Source: an uncultured Prevotella sp. (GTDB lineage Bacteria > Bacteroidota > Bacteroidia > Bacteroidales > Bacteroidaceae). Taken from it: a stretch of DNA of 64,000 nucleotides. Below are positions 45,444 to 55,100 of the stretch, piece by piece (the stretch's first letter is position 1; every line of letters begins with the position of its first letter). A program made the position numbers and the translations under genes. The stretch is from the NCBI GenBank assembly GCA_900314995.1, contig OMXK01000002.1, positions 55,087 to 119,086 on the forward strand, in the 5' to 3' direction. The notes under the pieces were generated by a model that saw only the letters and a program-made list of their open reading frames with translations, had not been told where the DNA came from and made no database searches.

Positions 45444-46742
45444 ATGACCTTAGAAGACTACCTGGCTCAAGATGCCGCAGCCTATCCTGACAAGACGGCG
45501 GTCGTCTGTGGCGAGCAGAGCTATACCTATGCACAGTTGTGGCAGGAGGTACAGCAGCGGGCTGCCGACTATCCCGGCGGTAAGGTAATCCCCTTCCGTT
45601 CTTCCCAGACCGTCGATTTCATCATCACCTATCTGGCCATCCATCTGGCAGGCAGCGTGGCTGCACCGTTGGAGAAGGACATTCCTGACAAGCCCTTTGA
45701 GGAGATTGCCCGGCGGTTGTCGTCGAATACAGTACCTGAAGGTACGGCCGATGTGCTCTATACGACAGGCACTACCGGTAAGTCCAAGGGCGTGATGATC
45801 AGCCATCGCACGATTGTGGCCGATGCCGAGAACCTGATTGCAGGCCAGGGCTTCTCCCACGATCTCGTCTTCGTCATCCATGGCCCTCTCAATCATATCG
45901 GCAGCCTGTCGAAAATCTATCCGATTATTCTGCTTGGCGGCACACTGCGTATCCTTGACGGACTGCGCGATGCGGATGCTTTCTTTGAAGCTTTCAGGGA
46001 ACCAGGGAAATACGCCACCTTTTTCGTACCAGCCAATATTCGTTTCCTCCTCTCGTTCGATGCACAGCGTTTCGCCGCCCTCGCCGACAGGCTGGATTTC
46101 GTAGAAAGTGGGGGAGCCCCCCTGTCGCATGCCGACATGCTGCGTCTTTGCGAGATTCTGCCCAATACCAGGCTCTATAATACCTATGCCTCAACGGAAA
46201 CGGGCATTATCGCCACCTATAACTACAACGACGGTCGTTGTTTGGGAGGCTGTCTCGGGCGCCCGATGCCCCATTCGCGCATCATCATCACCCCCGAAGG
46301 GATGATCTCCTGCCAGGGCGATACGTTGATGAGCGGCTATATCGGCGACCCCGAACTCACCGCTACCGTCTTACGCGACGATACGGTCTACATGTCGGAT
46401 TACGGACAGATTGACGAAGAAGGCATGTTGCATATCGGCGGCCGTGAGAGTGAGGTGATCAACGTAGGCGGCTACAAGGTGGCACCCACGGAGGTGGAAG
46501 ATGTGGCCATGTCGATTGAGGGCATCCAGGACTGCATCTGTATCTCAGCCGATCACCGCATCATGGGCAAGGCCGTGAAACTGCTGGTTGTGCTGAAGGA
46601 AGGAGCCGTCTTCGACAAGCGCACGATAGCCCGTTATATCGCTGCCCGTCTGGAACCCTACAAGGTGCCCCAACTATACGAACAAGTGGATACCATCGCC
46701 CGCACCTATAACGGTAAGCTCGACCGCAAGCATTATCAGTAA
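45444..46742 (+). CDS. AMP-dependent acyl-CoA/ACP ligase
   Basis: Adenylate-forming enzyme of the ANL superfamily, about 432 residues. The P-loop-like motif TTGTTGKSKGVMISH, the YNTYASTETG motif, DYGQIDEEGMLHIGGRESEVINVGGYKVAPTEVE, and the C-terminal lysine region YNGKLDRKHY are present. It probably loads the starter acid onto the ACP. I favour the ATG at 45444 (MTLEDYLAQDAAAYPDKTAVV). An ATG at 45411 is also in frame and would overlap the ACP gene by 14 nt, but the intervening codons are a low-complexity AAAATG-type run. Last gene of the operon. Confidence 0.88.
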   Translation: MTLEDYLAQDAAAYPDKTAVVCGEQSYTYAQLWQEVQQRAADYPGGKVIPFRSSQTVDFIITYLAIHLAGSVAAPLEKDIPDKPFEEIARRLSSNTVPEGTADVLYTTGTTGKSKGVMISHRTIVADAENLIAGQGFSHDLVFVIHGPLNHIGSLSKIYPIILLGGTLRILDGLRDADAFFEAFREPGKYATFFVPANIRFLLSFDAQRFAALADRLDFVESGGAPLSHADMLRLCEILPNTRLYNTYASTETGIIATYNYNDGRCLGGCLGRPMPHSRIIITPEGMISCQGDTLMSGYIGDPELTATVLRDDTVYMSDYGQIDEEGMLHIGGRESEVINVGGYKVAPTEVEDVAMSIEGIQDCICISADHRIMGKAVKLLVVLKEGAVFDKRTIARYIAARLEPYKVPQLYEQVDTIARTYNGKLDRKHYQ

Positions 46743-46754
46743 CTGAAAAGAAAA

Positions 46755-46789
46755 TGCCGCTGACATACCTTTGGGGTACATCGGCGGCA
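46755..46789. repeat. Hairpin between the AMP ligase and M61 genes
   Basis: TGCCGCTGACATACC and GGGTACATCGGCGGCA form a long imperfect stem around TTTG. There is no T-run, so its role as terminator is uncertain; it ends just before the M61 promoter. Confidence 0.45.
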
Positions 46790-46798
46790 AACCATGTC

Positions 46799-46806
46799 TA
46801 TCTTTG
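46799..46806 (+). promoter_or_regulatory. -7 element TATCTTTG for the M61 peptidase
   Basis: TAnnTTTG match 43 nt before the M61 ATG, immediately following the hairpin at 46755-46789. Confidence 0.65.
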
Positions 46807-46849
46807 CAGCATCATAAAATGATAAGACAATAATCATTCAACAGCAACA

Positions 46850-48388
46850 ATGATAAAAAGACCTTATTCATCAGTCATGATTTTCGTCATGCTGTTTCTG
46901 CAAGTGATACTCACTAAGGCAGAAGCTCAAAAAGACTATGAACTGAACTATACGATTAGTCTTGACACTGTAGGCCACTATCTGAACGTGAGACTTGACT
47001 ATGCCGCCAGTACCGCTGACAGCCCAGAACTGGTGCTGAACATGCCCGTTTGGACTCCTGGCTACTATGAGATCCTGAACTTTCCCAAGCACCTGTGCGA
47101 TTTTTCCGTCAGCGACGTTCAAGGTCTGCCGTTGTCATGGCGCAAGGAGGGCATGAATCGTTGGCGCATCAGTCTGCCAGCCAATCGTCGAGCCACCATC
47201 AGCTACCGTATCTATGCCAACCGGCGCGACGTGGCCTCGAGCCGCGTGGAACGCGATGTGGCCTTCATTGCTCCTGCAGGTGTTTTTATGCATGTAGACG
47301 GGCAGATCGAGCATCCCGTGACCGTCGTTTTCCAGATGCCAAATACATGGCAGCACATCAGCTCTGGACTGAAGCCCCATACCGACAATCGGCTGGCCTT
47401 CACGGCAAGCGATTTCGACATGCTCTACGACTCGCCTTTCCTGCTGGGCAACTTCTATCAGAAGCTGTTTGACCACGAAGGCCACTCCTATGAGTTTGCC
47501 CTGGAAACACCTGACGGAGTCGAGGATATCAATTTCTTGCAGGATTTCTGTTGCATTGTCAGCGCTGCCACAAAAATGATGGGCGACGTGCCCTACGACA
47601 ACTATTGTCTGATACACATGGGCAAAGGCGGTGGCGGCCTGGAGCATTTCAACTCGCAGGCTTGCTATACTGATGGATCCTTCCGCTTCGCGTCTCGACG
47701 TGACCACGTCAAGTTTCTGGCCTTTGTGGCTCATGAATACTTCCACCTCTACAACGTCAAGTGTATTCGCCCTGCCGAGCTGTGGCCCATCGACTACAAC
47801 CGCGAAGCCATCACGCCCATGCTGTGGGTAAGCGAAGGACTCACGTGCTATTACGAGTTCCGACTGTTGCGATATGCCGGCATTGTCACACCCGACGAGG
47901 CAATGCAGTTGCTCTCCACCTACTTCAGTCTCTACGCTCCCTATGACGGGCAGCACCACATGAGCCTGCGCGAGAGCAGCTACGACATCTGGCTGAACTT
48001 CATGAACGATGATGCCAACGAGCGCGACGTACGGCTGAACTACTACTTCAAGGGACCTGTCATTGGCCTGCTCTTCGACATCGATATTCGCCTGAAGACC
48101 AACCAGCAGCGCTCGCTCGACGATGTGATGCGCCTGCTTTACAACCGCTACTACAAACAATTGCATCGAGGCTTCACAGAAGAGGAGTTCTGGGAGGCTG
48201 CCGAAGAAGTGGCCGGGCAATCCATGACAACGATTCGCCGCTTGGTAGACACCACTACAGTTCCTAATTACAATGACTACTTGCAGCCTGCCGGCCTCTA
48301 TATCGACACCACCGACTGGTCAATTCGCCGTATGGAGCACCCGACACCTGCCCAGCAACAATTCCTCAAGGCAATGAATCTTGATTAA
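46850..48388 (+). CDS. M61-family metallopeptidase lacking the PDZ domain
   Basis: 512 residues with a signal peptide (VMIFVMLFLQVILTKAEAQ). M61 enzymes are zinc aminopeptidases preferring N-terminal Gly or Ala. The zinc site HEYFH lies in LAFVAHEYFHLYNVK (about residue 288), with the downstream glutamate in WVSEGLTCYYE (about 325). The N-terminal beta domain (MPVWTPGYYEI, NRWRISLPANRRATISYRIYANR) is typical. Usual members are about 600 residues with a C-terminal PDZ domain; here the protein ends where the PDZ would begin (YLQPAGLYIDTTD). The 3' end overlaps the convergent BaiN-type gene by 23 nt. Confidence 0.87.
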   Translation: MIKRPYSSVMIFVMLFLQVILTKAEAQKDYELNYTISLDTVGHYLNVRLDYAASTADSPELVLNMPVWTPGYYEILNFPKHLCDFSVSDVQGLPLSWRKEGMNRWRISLPANRRATISYRIYANRRDVASSRVERDVAFIAPAGVFMHVDGQIEHPVTVVFQMPNTWQHISSGLKPHTDNRLAFTASDFDMLYDSPFLLGNFYQKLFDHEGHSYEFALETPDGVEDINFLQDFCCIVSAATKMMGDVPYDNYCLIHMGKGGGGLEHFNSQACYTDGSFRFASRRDHVKFLAFVAHEYFHLYNVKCIRPAELWPIDYNREAITPMLWVSEGLTCYYEFRLLRYAGIVTPDEAMQLLSTYFSLYAPYDGQHHMSLRESSYDIWLNFMNDDANERDVRLNYYFKGPVIGLLFDIDIRLKTNQQRSLDDVMRLLYNRYYKQLHRGFTEEEFWEAAEEVAGQSMTTIRRLVDTTTVPNYNDYLQPAGLYIDTTDWSIRRMEHPTPAQQQFLKAMNLD

Positions 48389-49553
48389 TACTTAACGACC
48401 GATGTGATATGGCTTGGGCGACGGTGTAGGCGGTGGTCCAAGCGGCTTGGAAATTGAAACCGCCGGTGATACCATCGATGTCGAGGACTTCTCCTGCAAA
48501 ATAGACGTGGGGGAGGTCTTTGCTTTCTAGGGTGGTGGGGTTGACGGCGGCAAGACTGATGCCGCCACAGGTGACGAACTCGTCCTTGAAGGCGGCGCGG
48601 CCTGCTATCTGGTAACTGTCGTTGCAGAGGGTGTTGACGAGACGGTTCAGCTCTTTTTTGTTGAGGTTCTGCCAACGGTTCTTGGCTCTTTCGCCAAGGG
48701 TCTTCTCCAACAGATAGTTCCACAGGCGGCTTGGCAGGTCGAAGGGTCGGATAGTGTTGAGCTGTTTCTGCGGATGGCGGCTGATGATGTCCTGCAGTTG
48801 CTGCAGTATCTCAGGGTCCTTACGCGATGTCCAGTTGACGGATAGGGGCATCTGGTAGTGGTGGTCGTGAAGCTCGCGGGCGGCATGGCTGGAGAGTTTC
48901 AGGATGGCAGGGCCGCTCATGCCCCAATGGGTGATGAGCAGGGGGCCGGAGGCGCGGAATCCGGTGCCGGGGATGAAGGCGGTGGCATCGTCAACGACGG
49001 TGCCCATCAGCGCTTGAAGGTCTTCATCGGCTATGGAAAAGGTGAAAAGAGAAGGTATGGCTTCGACGACAGGTACCCCTGCCATCGCGGCGGTGCCTCC
49101 GCCAGTGGTAATGGCAATGAAGTCGTAGTCGGCGAGTTCGCCGAGCGACGTGATCTGGCTTTCGGTGCGGATGCTGATGCCATGACGGCGCGCTTCGGCG
49201 AGAAAGAGGTTGATGATGGTGTGTGAGTCTTGTGAGGCAGGGAAGACGCAGTTGTCATCCTGTGTCACAAGGCGCACGCCATGGCGCTCGAACCACCCAT
49301 AGGCATCACGGTAGTCGAAGGTCTTGAAGAGCCGCTTCATCAGGCGATGGCCACGGGGATAGACCTCGGAGAGGTCGCGCACGGCGGCAAAGGAGTTGGT
49401 GCAGTTGCAACGACCGCCGCCGGAGACCTCCACCTTCGCCAGCACCTTCCTGGACTTCTCGAAGATGGTGACCTCCATCTGCGGACAGAGTTCCTTCAGA
49501 TTGATGGCGAGGAAGAATCCTGCGGCTCCTCCACCGACGACGGCTGTTCTCAT
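48366..49553 (-). CDS. NAD(P)/FAD-dependent oxidoreductase, BaiN/HI0933 family
   Basis: 395-residue flavoprotein. FAD motif VVGGGAAGFFLAINL at the N-terminus, the family signature EKSRKVLAKVEVSGGGRCNCTNSF, FVTCGGISLAAVNPTTLESK, and the C-terminal YFAGEVLDIDGITGGFNFQAAWTTAYTVAQAI. Family members include flavoproteins of bile-acid 7-dehydroxylation (BaiN) and RNA or unknown substrates; the true substrate here is unknown. It overlaps msrC by 4 nt (ATGA) and is last of the three-gene operon. Confidence 0.9.
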   Translation of the reverse strand: MRTAVVGGGAAGFFLAINLKELCPQMEVTIFEKSRKVLAKVEVSGGGRCNCTNSFAAVRDLSEVYPRGHRLMKRLFKTFDYRDAYGWFERHGVRLVTQDDNCVFPASQDSHTIINLFLAEARRHGISIRTESQITSLGELADYDFIAITTGGGTAAMAGVPVVEAIPSLFTFSIADEDLQALMGTVVDDATAFIPGTGFRASGPLLITHWGMSGPAILKLSSHAARELHDHHYQMPLSVNWTSRKDPEILQQLQDIISRHPQKQLNTIRPFDLPSRLWNYLLEKTLGERAKNRWQNLNKKELNRLVNTLCNDSYQIAGRAAFKDEFVTCGGISLAAVNPTTLESKDLPHVYFAGEVLDIDGITGGFNFQAAWTTAYTVAQAISHRSLSINQDSLP

Positions 49554-50014
49554 GCCTTGAAGACGGCAGGGGCCAGATACTGCATGGCCTGTTCCAGATA
49601 GCGGCGGTCGGTCTCGTCGAAGCAGGCAAGATCCTTACTGTCGATGTCGAGCACACCTTGCACATGGCCCTGTGCATCGAAGATGGGCACAACAATCTCT
49701 GAACGCGAGAGGGAACTGCAGGCAATATGGCCGGGGAACGCCTCGACATCGGGCACGACAAGCGTCTGGCGCTGTTGCCAGGCACTGCCGCATACGCCCC
49801 GCCCAAACGGAATCTGATAGCATGCCACAGGCCCCTGGAAGGGACCGAGCACCAGTTTGTCACCACGGACGAGGTAGAACCCCGTCCACCACCAGCCGAA
49901 CTCTGTCTGGAGGGCAGCGCACACGTTGGCCAGTACGCTTACCTGTTCCTGAGTCTCGTCAATCAGTCCCTGCAGCTGGGGCAGGAACGCTTCGTATTGT
50001 TCTTGTTTGGTCAT
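49550..50014 (-). CDS. msrC: Free methionine-(R)-sulfoxide reductase (GAF domain)
   Basis: 154-residue GAF protein. Reduces free Met-R-sulfoxide in the cytosol. The catalytic and resolving cysteines are in GPVACYQIPFGRGVCGSAW and PGHIACSSLSRSEIVVP, and the E/D-rich DIDSKDLACFDETDRRYLE follows. The length and cysteine pattern match fRMsr (YebR-type). It overlaps the upstream acyl-CoA synthetase gene by 4 nt and the following flavoprotein gene by 4 nt. Confidence 0.92.
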   Translation of the reverse strand: MTKQEQYEAFLPQLQGLIDETQEQVSVLANVCAALQTEFGWWWTGFYLVRGDKLVLGPFQGPVACYQIPFGRGVCGSAWQQRQTLVVPDVEAFPGHIACSSLSRSEIVVPIFDAQGHVQGVLDIDSKDLACFDETDRRYLEQAMQYLAPAVFKA

Positions 50015-52095
50015 CTTTCAATGAGGATTCTTGCATCGACGGCGACAACATCTTGCTCGTCGGCAAGCAGCGGGTTGATGTCTATCTCCTTGATCTCTGT
50101 GGCAAAGCGGAGCAGGGTGGAGAGGCGCACGATAATCTCGGCGTATTTCTGTTCGTTGATGCCTTTCTGTCCGCGCGTACCTCTTATAATTTTATAGCCT
50201 CTGAGCGAGTGGATCATGGAGTAGGCCTCGCCATATGTCAACGGTGCCAAGCCCGACGACACGTCCTTCAGTACCTCGACGAAGATGCCGCCCAAGCCGC
50301 AGAGCACCACGTGGCCGAAGCGCTCCTCGTATTTCGCACCGATGAAGAGTTCGGTGCCCTTGAGCATCTTCTGAACCATCACGCCTGTGGCATCCTGAAT
50401 CTGCATCATGCGGTCGAACTCGAGGGCGAGGTGCTCTGGGGTGCGGATGTTGAGGGCCACGCCACCCACGTCGCTCTTGTGTACGGGACCTACCACTTTG
50501 GCCACGACGGGATACCCTACGCGCTCGGCAAAGGCGATGAGCTCTTCTTTCGAGATGCTTACCATCTCAGGTACCAACGGGATGCCTGCACAGGAGAGGA
50601 TCTCCCTGACTACGTCTGGTGCCAGATAGCCCCTCTCAAGACCCTCGAACTGCAGACGGTTGACCTCGCGGTAGATGATCTTGTTGAGTCCGGGGATGTC
50701 GATGCCGTAGAGCTGTACCTCGGGTGGGGCAGGGGGTGGTGTGTTCATGATCTGTGAGAGGGCGGTGGCCAGTGTCACCTCGTCGCTGAAGTTCACATGA
50801 CCTTTCTTCAGGAACTCCTCCACCTCGGGGCCTGCCGTGTGGAGGCATGGCAGCACGGGGAAGATCGGCTTCTTGCATTCCAGCGTCTTCTGGTGGAGCA
50901 CATTGTAGGCCTCGTAGAGTTGGGTCAGTCCTGGTGTGCCGTAGATCACGGCGATGGCGTCGATATCTTCGAATTTATGTTCGCAGTAGTCTAGGACGAT
51001 GCCCAGCTGCTCAGGCGTGCCAGTGGCGAGGAAGTCGATGGGGTTGGCTACAGACGAGCCGGGGAAGAGTTTCGCCTTCAGTTCCTCGGCTAAAGGTCCG
51101 TCGATACGCGGCACGTTGAGTCCTCCCTTCGAGAGGGCATCCGTGAGCATGACGCCGGGGCCGCCGGCATGGGTGACGATGGCGAAGTTCTTGCCTTTCA
51201 GTGGCGGCAGGGTGAAGATGCAGCCCACGGTGGTGAGTTCCTCGCGGGAGAAACAGCGCACGATGCCTGTCTTACGGAAGAGGGCCTCGACGGCCGAGTC
51301 GCTGCTGGCGATGGCACCCGTGTGGGAGGAGGCGGCACGGCTGCCGCTCTCTGACGAGCCTGCCTTGATGGCGGCGATGCGGCAACCCTTGCGAATCAGA
51401 TTGCCGGCATGGAAGAGCAGCTTGTCGGGATTGGCGATGTTCTCGATATAGAGCAGTTTGACCTTTGAGTCAGTCTCGGGGTTGAAGTGATCATCCATAT
51501 ACTGGAGCACGTCCTCGATGCCGATCTGCTTGCCGTTGCCGATGCTCCACACGCTGTTGAACTGCAGTCCCTTGACAACGGCACTCTCGAGGATGAATAC
51601 TGCCGTGGCACCCGAACCGCTGATGAAATCAACACCCTTCGGGTTCAGGTTCGGGATGGGCAGCGTAAAGACGCTGTGATGGTTGCGGTTCAGCAGTCCG
51701 ATGCAGTTGGGCCCGATGAGCGCCGCACCGTACTGCTCGCAGGTGTCGAGGATACGCTGCTCGAGCGCCGCTCCCTCCTTTGTCTCCTCACCGAAGCCGG
51801 CAGAGATGATGACGAAAGCCCTGACATGCTTCTCCTTGCAGAGATAGTCTACGTAGTCGGGACAGTATTTCGCAGCCACGACCATGATGGCAAGGTCTGC
51901 CTGGGGGATGTCCTTCACGTCGTGGAACGCCTTGATACCTTGCACTTCGTCTTCCTTGGGGTTCACGATATACAAGCCGCCGCTGAAGCCGCCGTTGATG
52001 ATATTACGTACAATGGCACCACCGGGCTTATGCACGTTGTTGGAGCCGCCAATGACGACGATGCTCCCTGGATTTAGTAATTGTTCGTTAATCAT
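50011..52095 (-). CDS. Acetate--CoA ligase (ADP-forming) family, fused alpha-beta
   Basis: 694 residues. ADP-forming acyl-CoA synthetase (ACD) that makes acetate or another acid plus ATP from the CoA ester in fermentation. Domain order: CoA-binding (LLNPGSIVVIGGSNN to about 140), succinyl-CoA-ligase-like with the phospho-His in AASSHTGAIASSD (about 250), and ATP-grasp (VAKVVGPVHKSDVGGVALNI, HVVLCGLGGIFVEVL, DINPLLAD). I take the ATG at 52095 (MINEQLLNPGSIV). An upstream extension to 52143 crosses the promoter at 52102-52109. With that start the mRNA has almost no leader. First gene of the operon with msrC and the BaiN-type flavoprotein. Confidence 0.9.
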   Translation of the reverse strand: MINEQLLNPGSIVVIGGSNNVHKPGGAIVRNIINGGFSGGLYIVNPKEDEVQGIKAFHDVKDIPQADLAIMVVAAKYCPDYVDYLCKEKHVRAFVIISAGFGEETKEGAALEQRILDTCEQYGAALIGPNCIGLLNRNHHSVFTLPIPNLNPKGVDFISGSGATAVFILESAVVKGLQFNSVWSIGNGKQIGIEDVLQYMDDHFNPETDSKVKLLYIENIANPDKLLFHAGNLIRKGCRIAAIKAGSSESGSRAASSHTGAIASSDSAVEALFRKTGIVRCFSREELTTVGCIFTLPPLKGKNFAIVTHAGGPGVMLTDALSKGGLNVPRIDGPLAEELKAKLFPGSSVANPIDFLATGTPEQLGIVLDYCEHKFEDIDAIAVIYGTPGLTQLYEAYNVLHQKTLECKKPIFPVLPCLHTAGPEVEEFLKKGHVNFSDEVTLATALSQIMNTPPPAPPEVQLYGIDIPGLNKIIYREVNRLQFEGLERGYLAPDVVREILSCAGIPLVPEMVSISKEELIAFAERVGYPVVAKVVGPVHKSDVGGVALNIRTPEHLALEFDRMMQIQDATGVMVQKMLKGTELFIGAKYEERFGHVVLCGLGGIFVEVLKDVSSGLAPLTYGEAYSMIHSLRGYKIIRGTRGQKGINEQKYAEIIVRLSTLLRFATEIKEIDINPLLADEQDVVAVDARILIER

Positions 52096-52101
52096 AGGGT
52101 G

Positions 52102-52109
52102 CAAAGATA
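52102..52109 (-). promoter_or_regulatory. -7 element TATCTTTG for the ADP-forming acyl-CoA synthetase
   Basis: TATCTTTG on the minus strand; only CACCCT separates it from the ATG, the same arrangement as at nnr. Confidence 0.68.
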
Positions 52110-52153
52110 TTATAATAATTCCTAATTTCCAAATAAAATTCAAAATAAATCCT

Positions 52154-52161
52154 TACCTTTG
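52154..52161 (+). promoter_or_regulatory. -7 element TACCTTTG for the alpha-2-macroglobulin operon
   Basis: TAnnTTTG match 29 nt before the alpha-2-macroglobulin ATG, 44 nt from the divergent element. Confidence 0.68.
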
Positions 52162-52190
52162 CATAATAAACCAATTTAACTTGGGTCGTT

Positions 52191-55100
52191 ATGAAGAAAT
52201 TTGTTAGTTTTCTAATTGCACTGATGATGCCGTTATTTATCTTTGGACAATCGTACAACTCCCTATGGAAGAAAGTGTCGGAGGCACAGGAGAAAGACCT
52301 GCCTAAGACCGCCTACGACGTGTTGCAGAAGATTGTCAAGAAGGCGGCGAAAGATAAAGCCTACGGTCAGCTGCTGAAGGCCGAACTGCTGAGCGCCCAG
52401 GCGATGGTGGAAATCTCGCCCGACTCCCTGGAGCCTGCCGTGGCAGAGATCAGGAAGCACTATGAGGCTGCTTCTGACGAGGTGCTCAAGACCGTGTATC
52501 AGACGGTGCTCCATCGGATTGATGTCATGAACTATAGTATCAGTATCGACATCAAGGCACCCAGGCTGACGCCGGCTCTTTGTGAGACTCTGGGCAGCGT
52601 GAAGGATGAGACCTATAAGCCCTTTGTGGTGGGTGGAGTGGATGCTGCCATCTTCAATAACGATATGCTGAGCGTCATTGGCTACGAAATCGACAGCGAC
52701 TTCGAGGAGATGCATGCTTACTATGAGAAGGTGGGTAACCGGCGAGCAGCCTGCATCACTGCGGCACGGCTCTATCGTTATGCCAGTGTGGACAAGATCG
52801 ACGCCGCAATCCGTCAGTATGAGGATTTGCAGGAGGCCGGCGAATTGGCTATCGTCCGCTACGATAAGTTCGCATACGACGCAAAGGCCGAGCGACTGGC
52901 TTATATCCGTGAGGCACTGTCGAAGTGGGGCCGTTGGTCGCGGATGGACTATCTCCGCAATGAGGAGCAGCGACTCACCAATCCCCAGTATTCGGTGGCT
53001 TACAGCCAGCAGGTGGTCTTGCCGCAGCAGTCGCAGCAGGTGAAACTGAGGGAAATACGCAACCTGTCGTCGCTGACGATGAAGGTCTACCGTGTCAATG
53101 TAAATGGAGATTTCGATGCGTCGCCCAATTATCAGAAGGGCTACGACGAACTGAAGCCGTATATCGGTGAGGTGGTCTATAGTCAGACGCACGAATATAC
53201 GGGTAGGGAGCCTTATGCGTTCTATGAGGATTCCCTCGACTTGCAGGGATTGCCTGTGGGAGTCTATATGGTGGAATTCAAGTCTGAACCATCCACCTCA
53301 GTCGTCCGTCAGATGTATTACGTGACGGATGTCTATACGCTGGCCGAAGCCCAGCCGTCAAAGGAGGGAATCCGTTATGTCGTTGTCAATGCCACGACAG
53401 GCCAGCCCGTTGCCGGCGCTCATCTTCACATCCGTGATTATTTCCCTTATGGCGATCCCAAGGAGACCGATGCCGTGACGGATGGCCAGGGCGAGTATTT
53501 CTTCCGGAACGGAGGTGTGGGCAACCGTCGGAAGGTGTTTGCCTATACCGACACCGATAAGGCTTGTCCGCCGCTCAACGAGAGTGGCCGTTACGACTTC
53601 TCTACGTACAACGATTATGAGCAGCTGACGAATATCTATACCGATCGTGCCATTTATCGTCCTGGGCAGACGGTTCACGTCTCTGCTCTGAAATATGAGG
53701 TGCGTAACGGGATGGAGCAGGCTGTCAGCGAAAAGAATACAGTCCATTTCATCATTCGTGATGCCAACTATGAGGTGATACATGACGTGAACACTACTAC
53801 CGATGAATACGGTGTGGCGACGATAGACTTCACGCTGCCAGCCTCCGGACTTACCGGAAACTATACCATCGAGGCCGATGGTGAGCGTCATACGATTCGG
53901 GTAGAGGAATACAAACGCCCGACGTTCCATGTCGACTTCCCGGAGGTGAAGGAGGCCTATGCCGCAGGCGATGAACTTACGGTGAAGGGCTCTGCCATGA
54001 GTTTCGCGGGAGTACCGGTCCAGGGGGCGAAGGTCAGCTACAAGGTCGTCCGTCGTACAGCATACTGGTGGTGGTCCTATAGCCGCTATTGGAACACCAC
54101 GCGGATAGGCTATGGCTCTGATGGGGTGGAGGTTTATAATGGTACTGCCGAAACGGCAGATGACGGTTCGTTTGCCGTAAAGGTGCCATTGACGATGCCC
54201 GAGACCAGCTATGCGATGTTCTACAACTTCGTCGTGACGGCTGATGTGACAGATACTGCCGGTGAGACCCATAGCGGACAACTCTCCTTGCCGTTGGGCA
54301 ACCGTAAGCAGACATTGCAGATTGAGATGGCAGACAAAGTGCTGCTCGATGATCAGCCTACCGCCACCTTCCATCTGCTCAATGCTGCCGGCAAGGATCT
54401 CGATGCCAAGGTGAGCTACCGCATTGACGACGGTGCCTGGCAGACGGCTGCGACAAATACGGCCTTGTCCATCGCCGGACAAAGACTGCCAAGCGGTGCC
54501 CACACGTTGGAAGCTGTCTGCGAGGGTGATACCGCTACCCATCGCTTCGTGCTTTTCTCGCTCCATGATGAGCGTCCCGTGACCAAGACCGACGACTGGT
54601 TCTATCTTTCTGCCCAGCAGTTCCCCAACGACGGCAAGCCCGTCTATCTTCAGATAGGCTCTTCCGACGAGGATGTCCATATCCTCTACAGTGTCTTCGC
54701 GGGCAAGAAGGTCATCAAGCGGGGTGCCTATGACAGGAACAACCAGCTCGTGCGCCTCGAACTGACCTATGAGGAAGCATACGGCAATGGCCTGCTGCTC
54801 ACCTTCGCCTGGGTGAAGAACGGCAAGTGCCATACCCATCAGGCCGAGATCCAGCGCCCGTTGCCGGATAAGAAGCTCCGTCTGGAGTGGACAACCTTCC
54901 GCGACCGGTTGCAGCCAGGCCAGCAGGAAGAGTGGACACTGAGCGTGAAGGATCCCGAGGGACGTCCTGTCGATGCCCAACTGATGGCAACGCTCTACGA
55001 CAAGAGCCTCGATATGCTGGTGAAGCACCAGTGGTCGCTGTCGCCTTATGTCTATCTGCCGCTTCCCGGAACCTCGTGGAATTATTTCCAAGCCAGATCG

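Noticed and set aside
53358-55091. 577-codon minus-strand frame inside the alpha-2-macroglobulin gene
   Set aside because: Antisense shadow. The plus-strand protein has recognisable A2M motifs on both sides of it.
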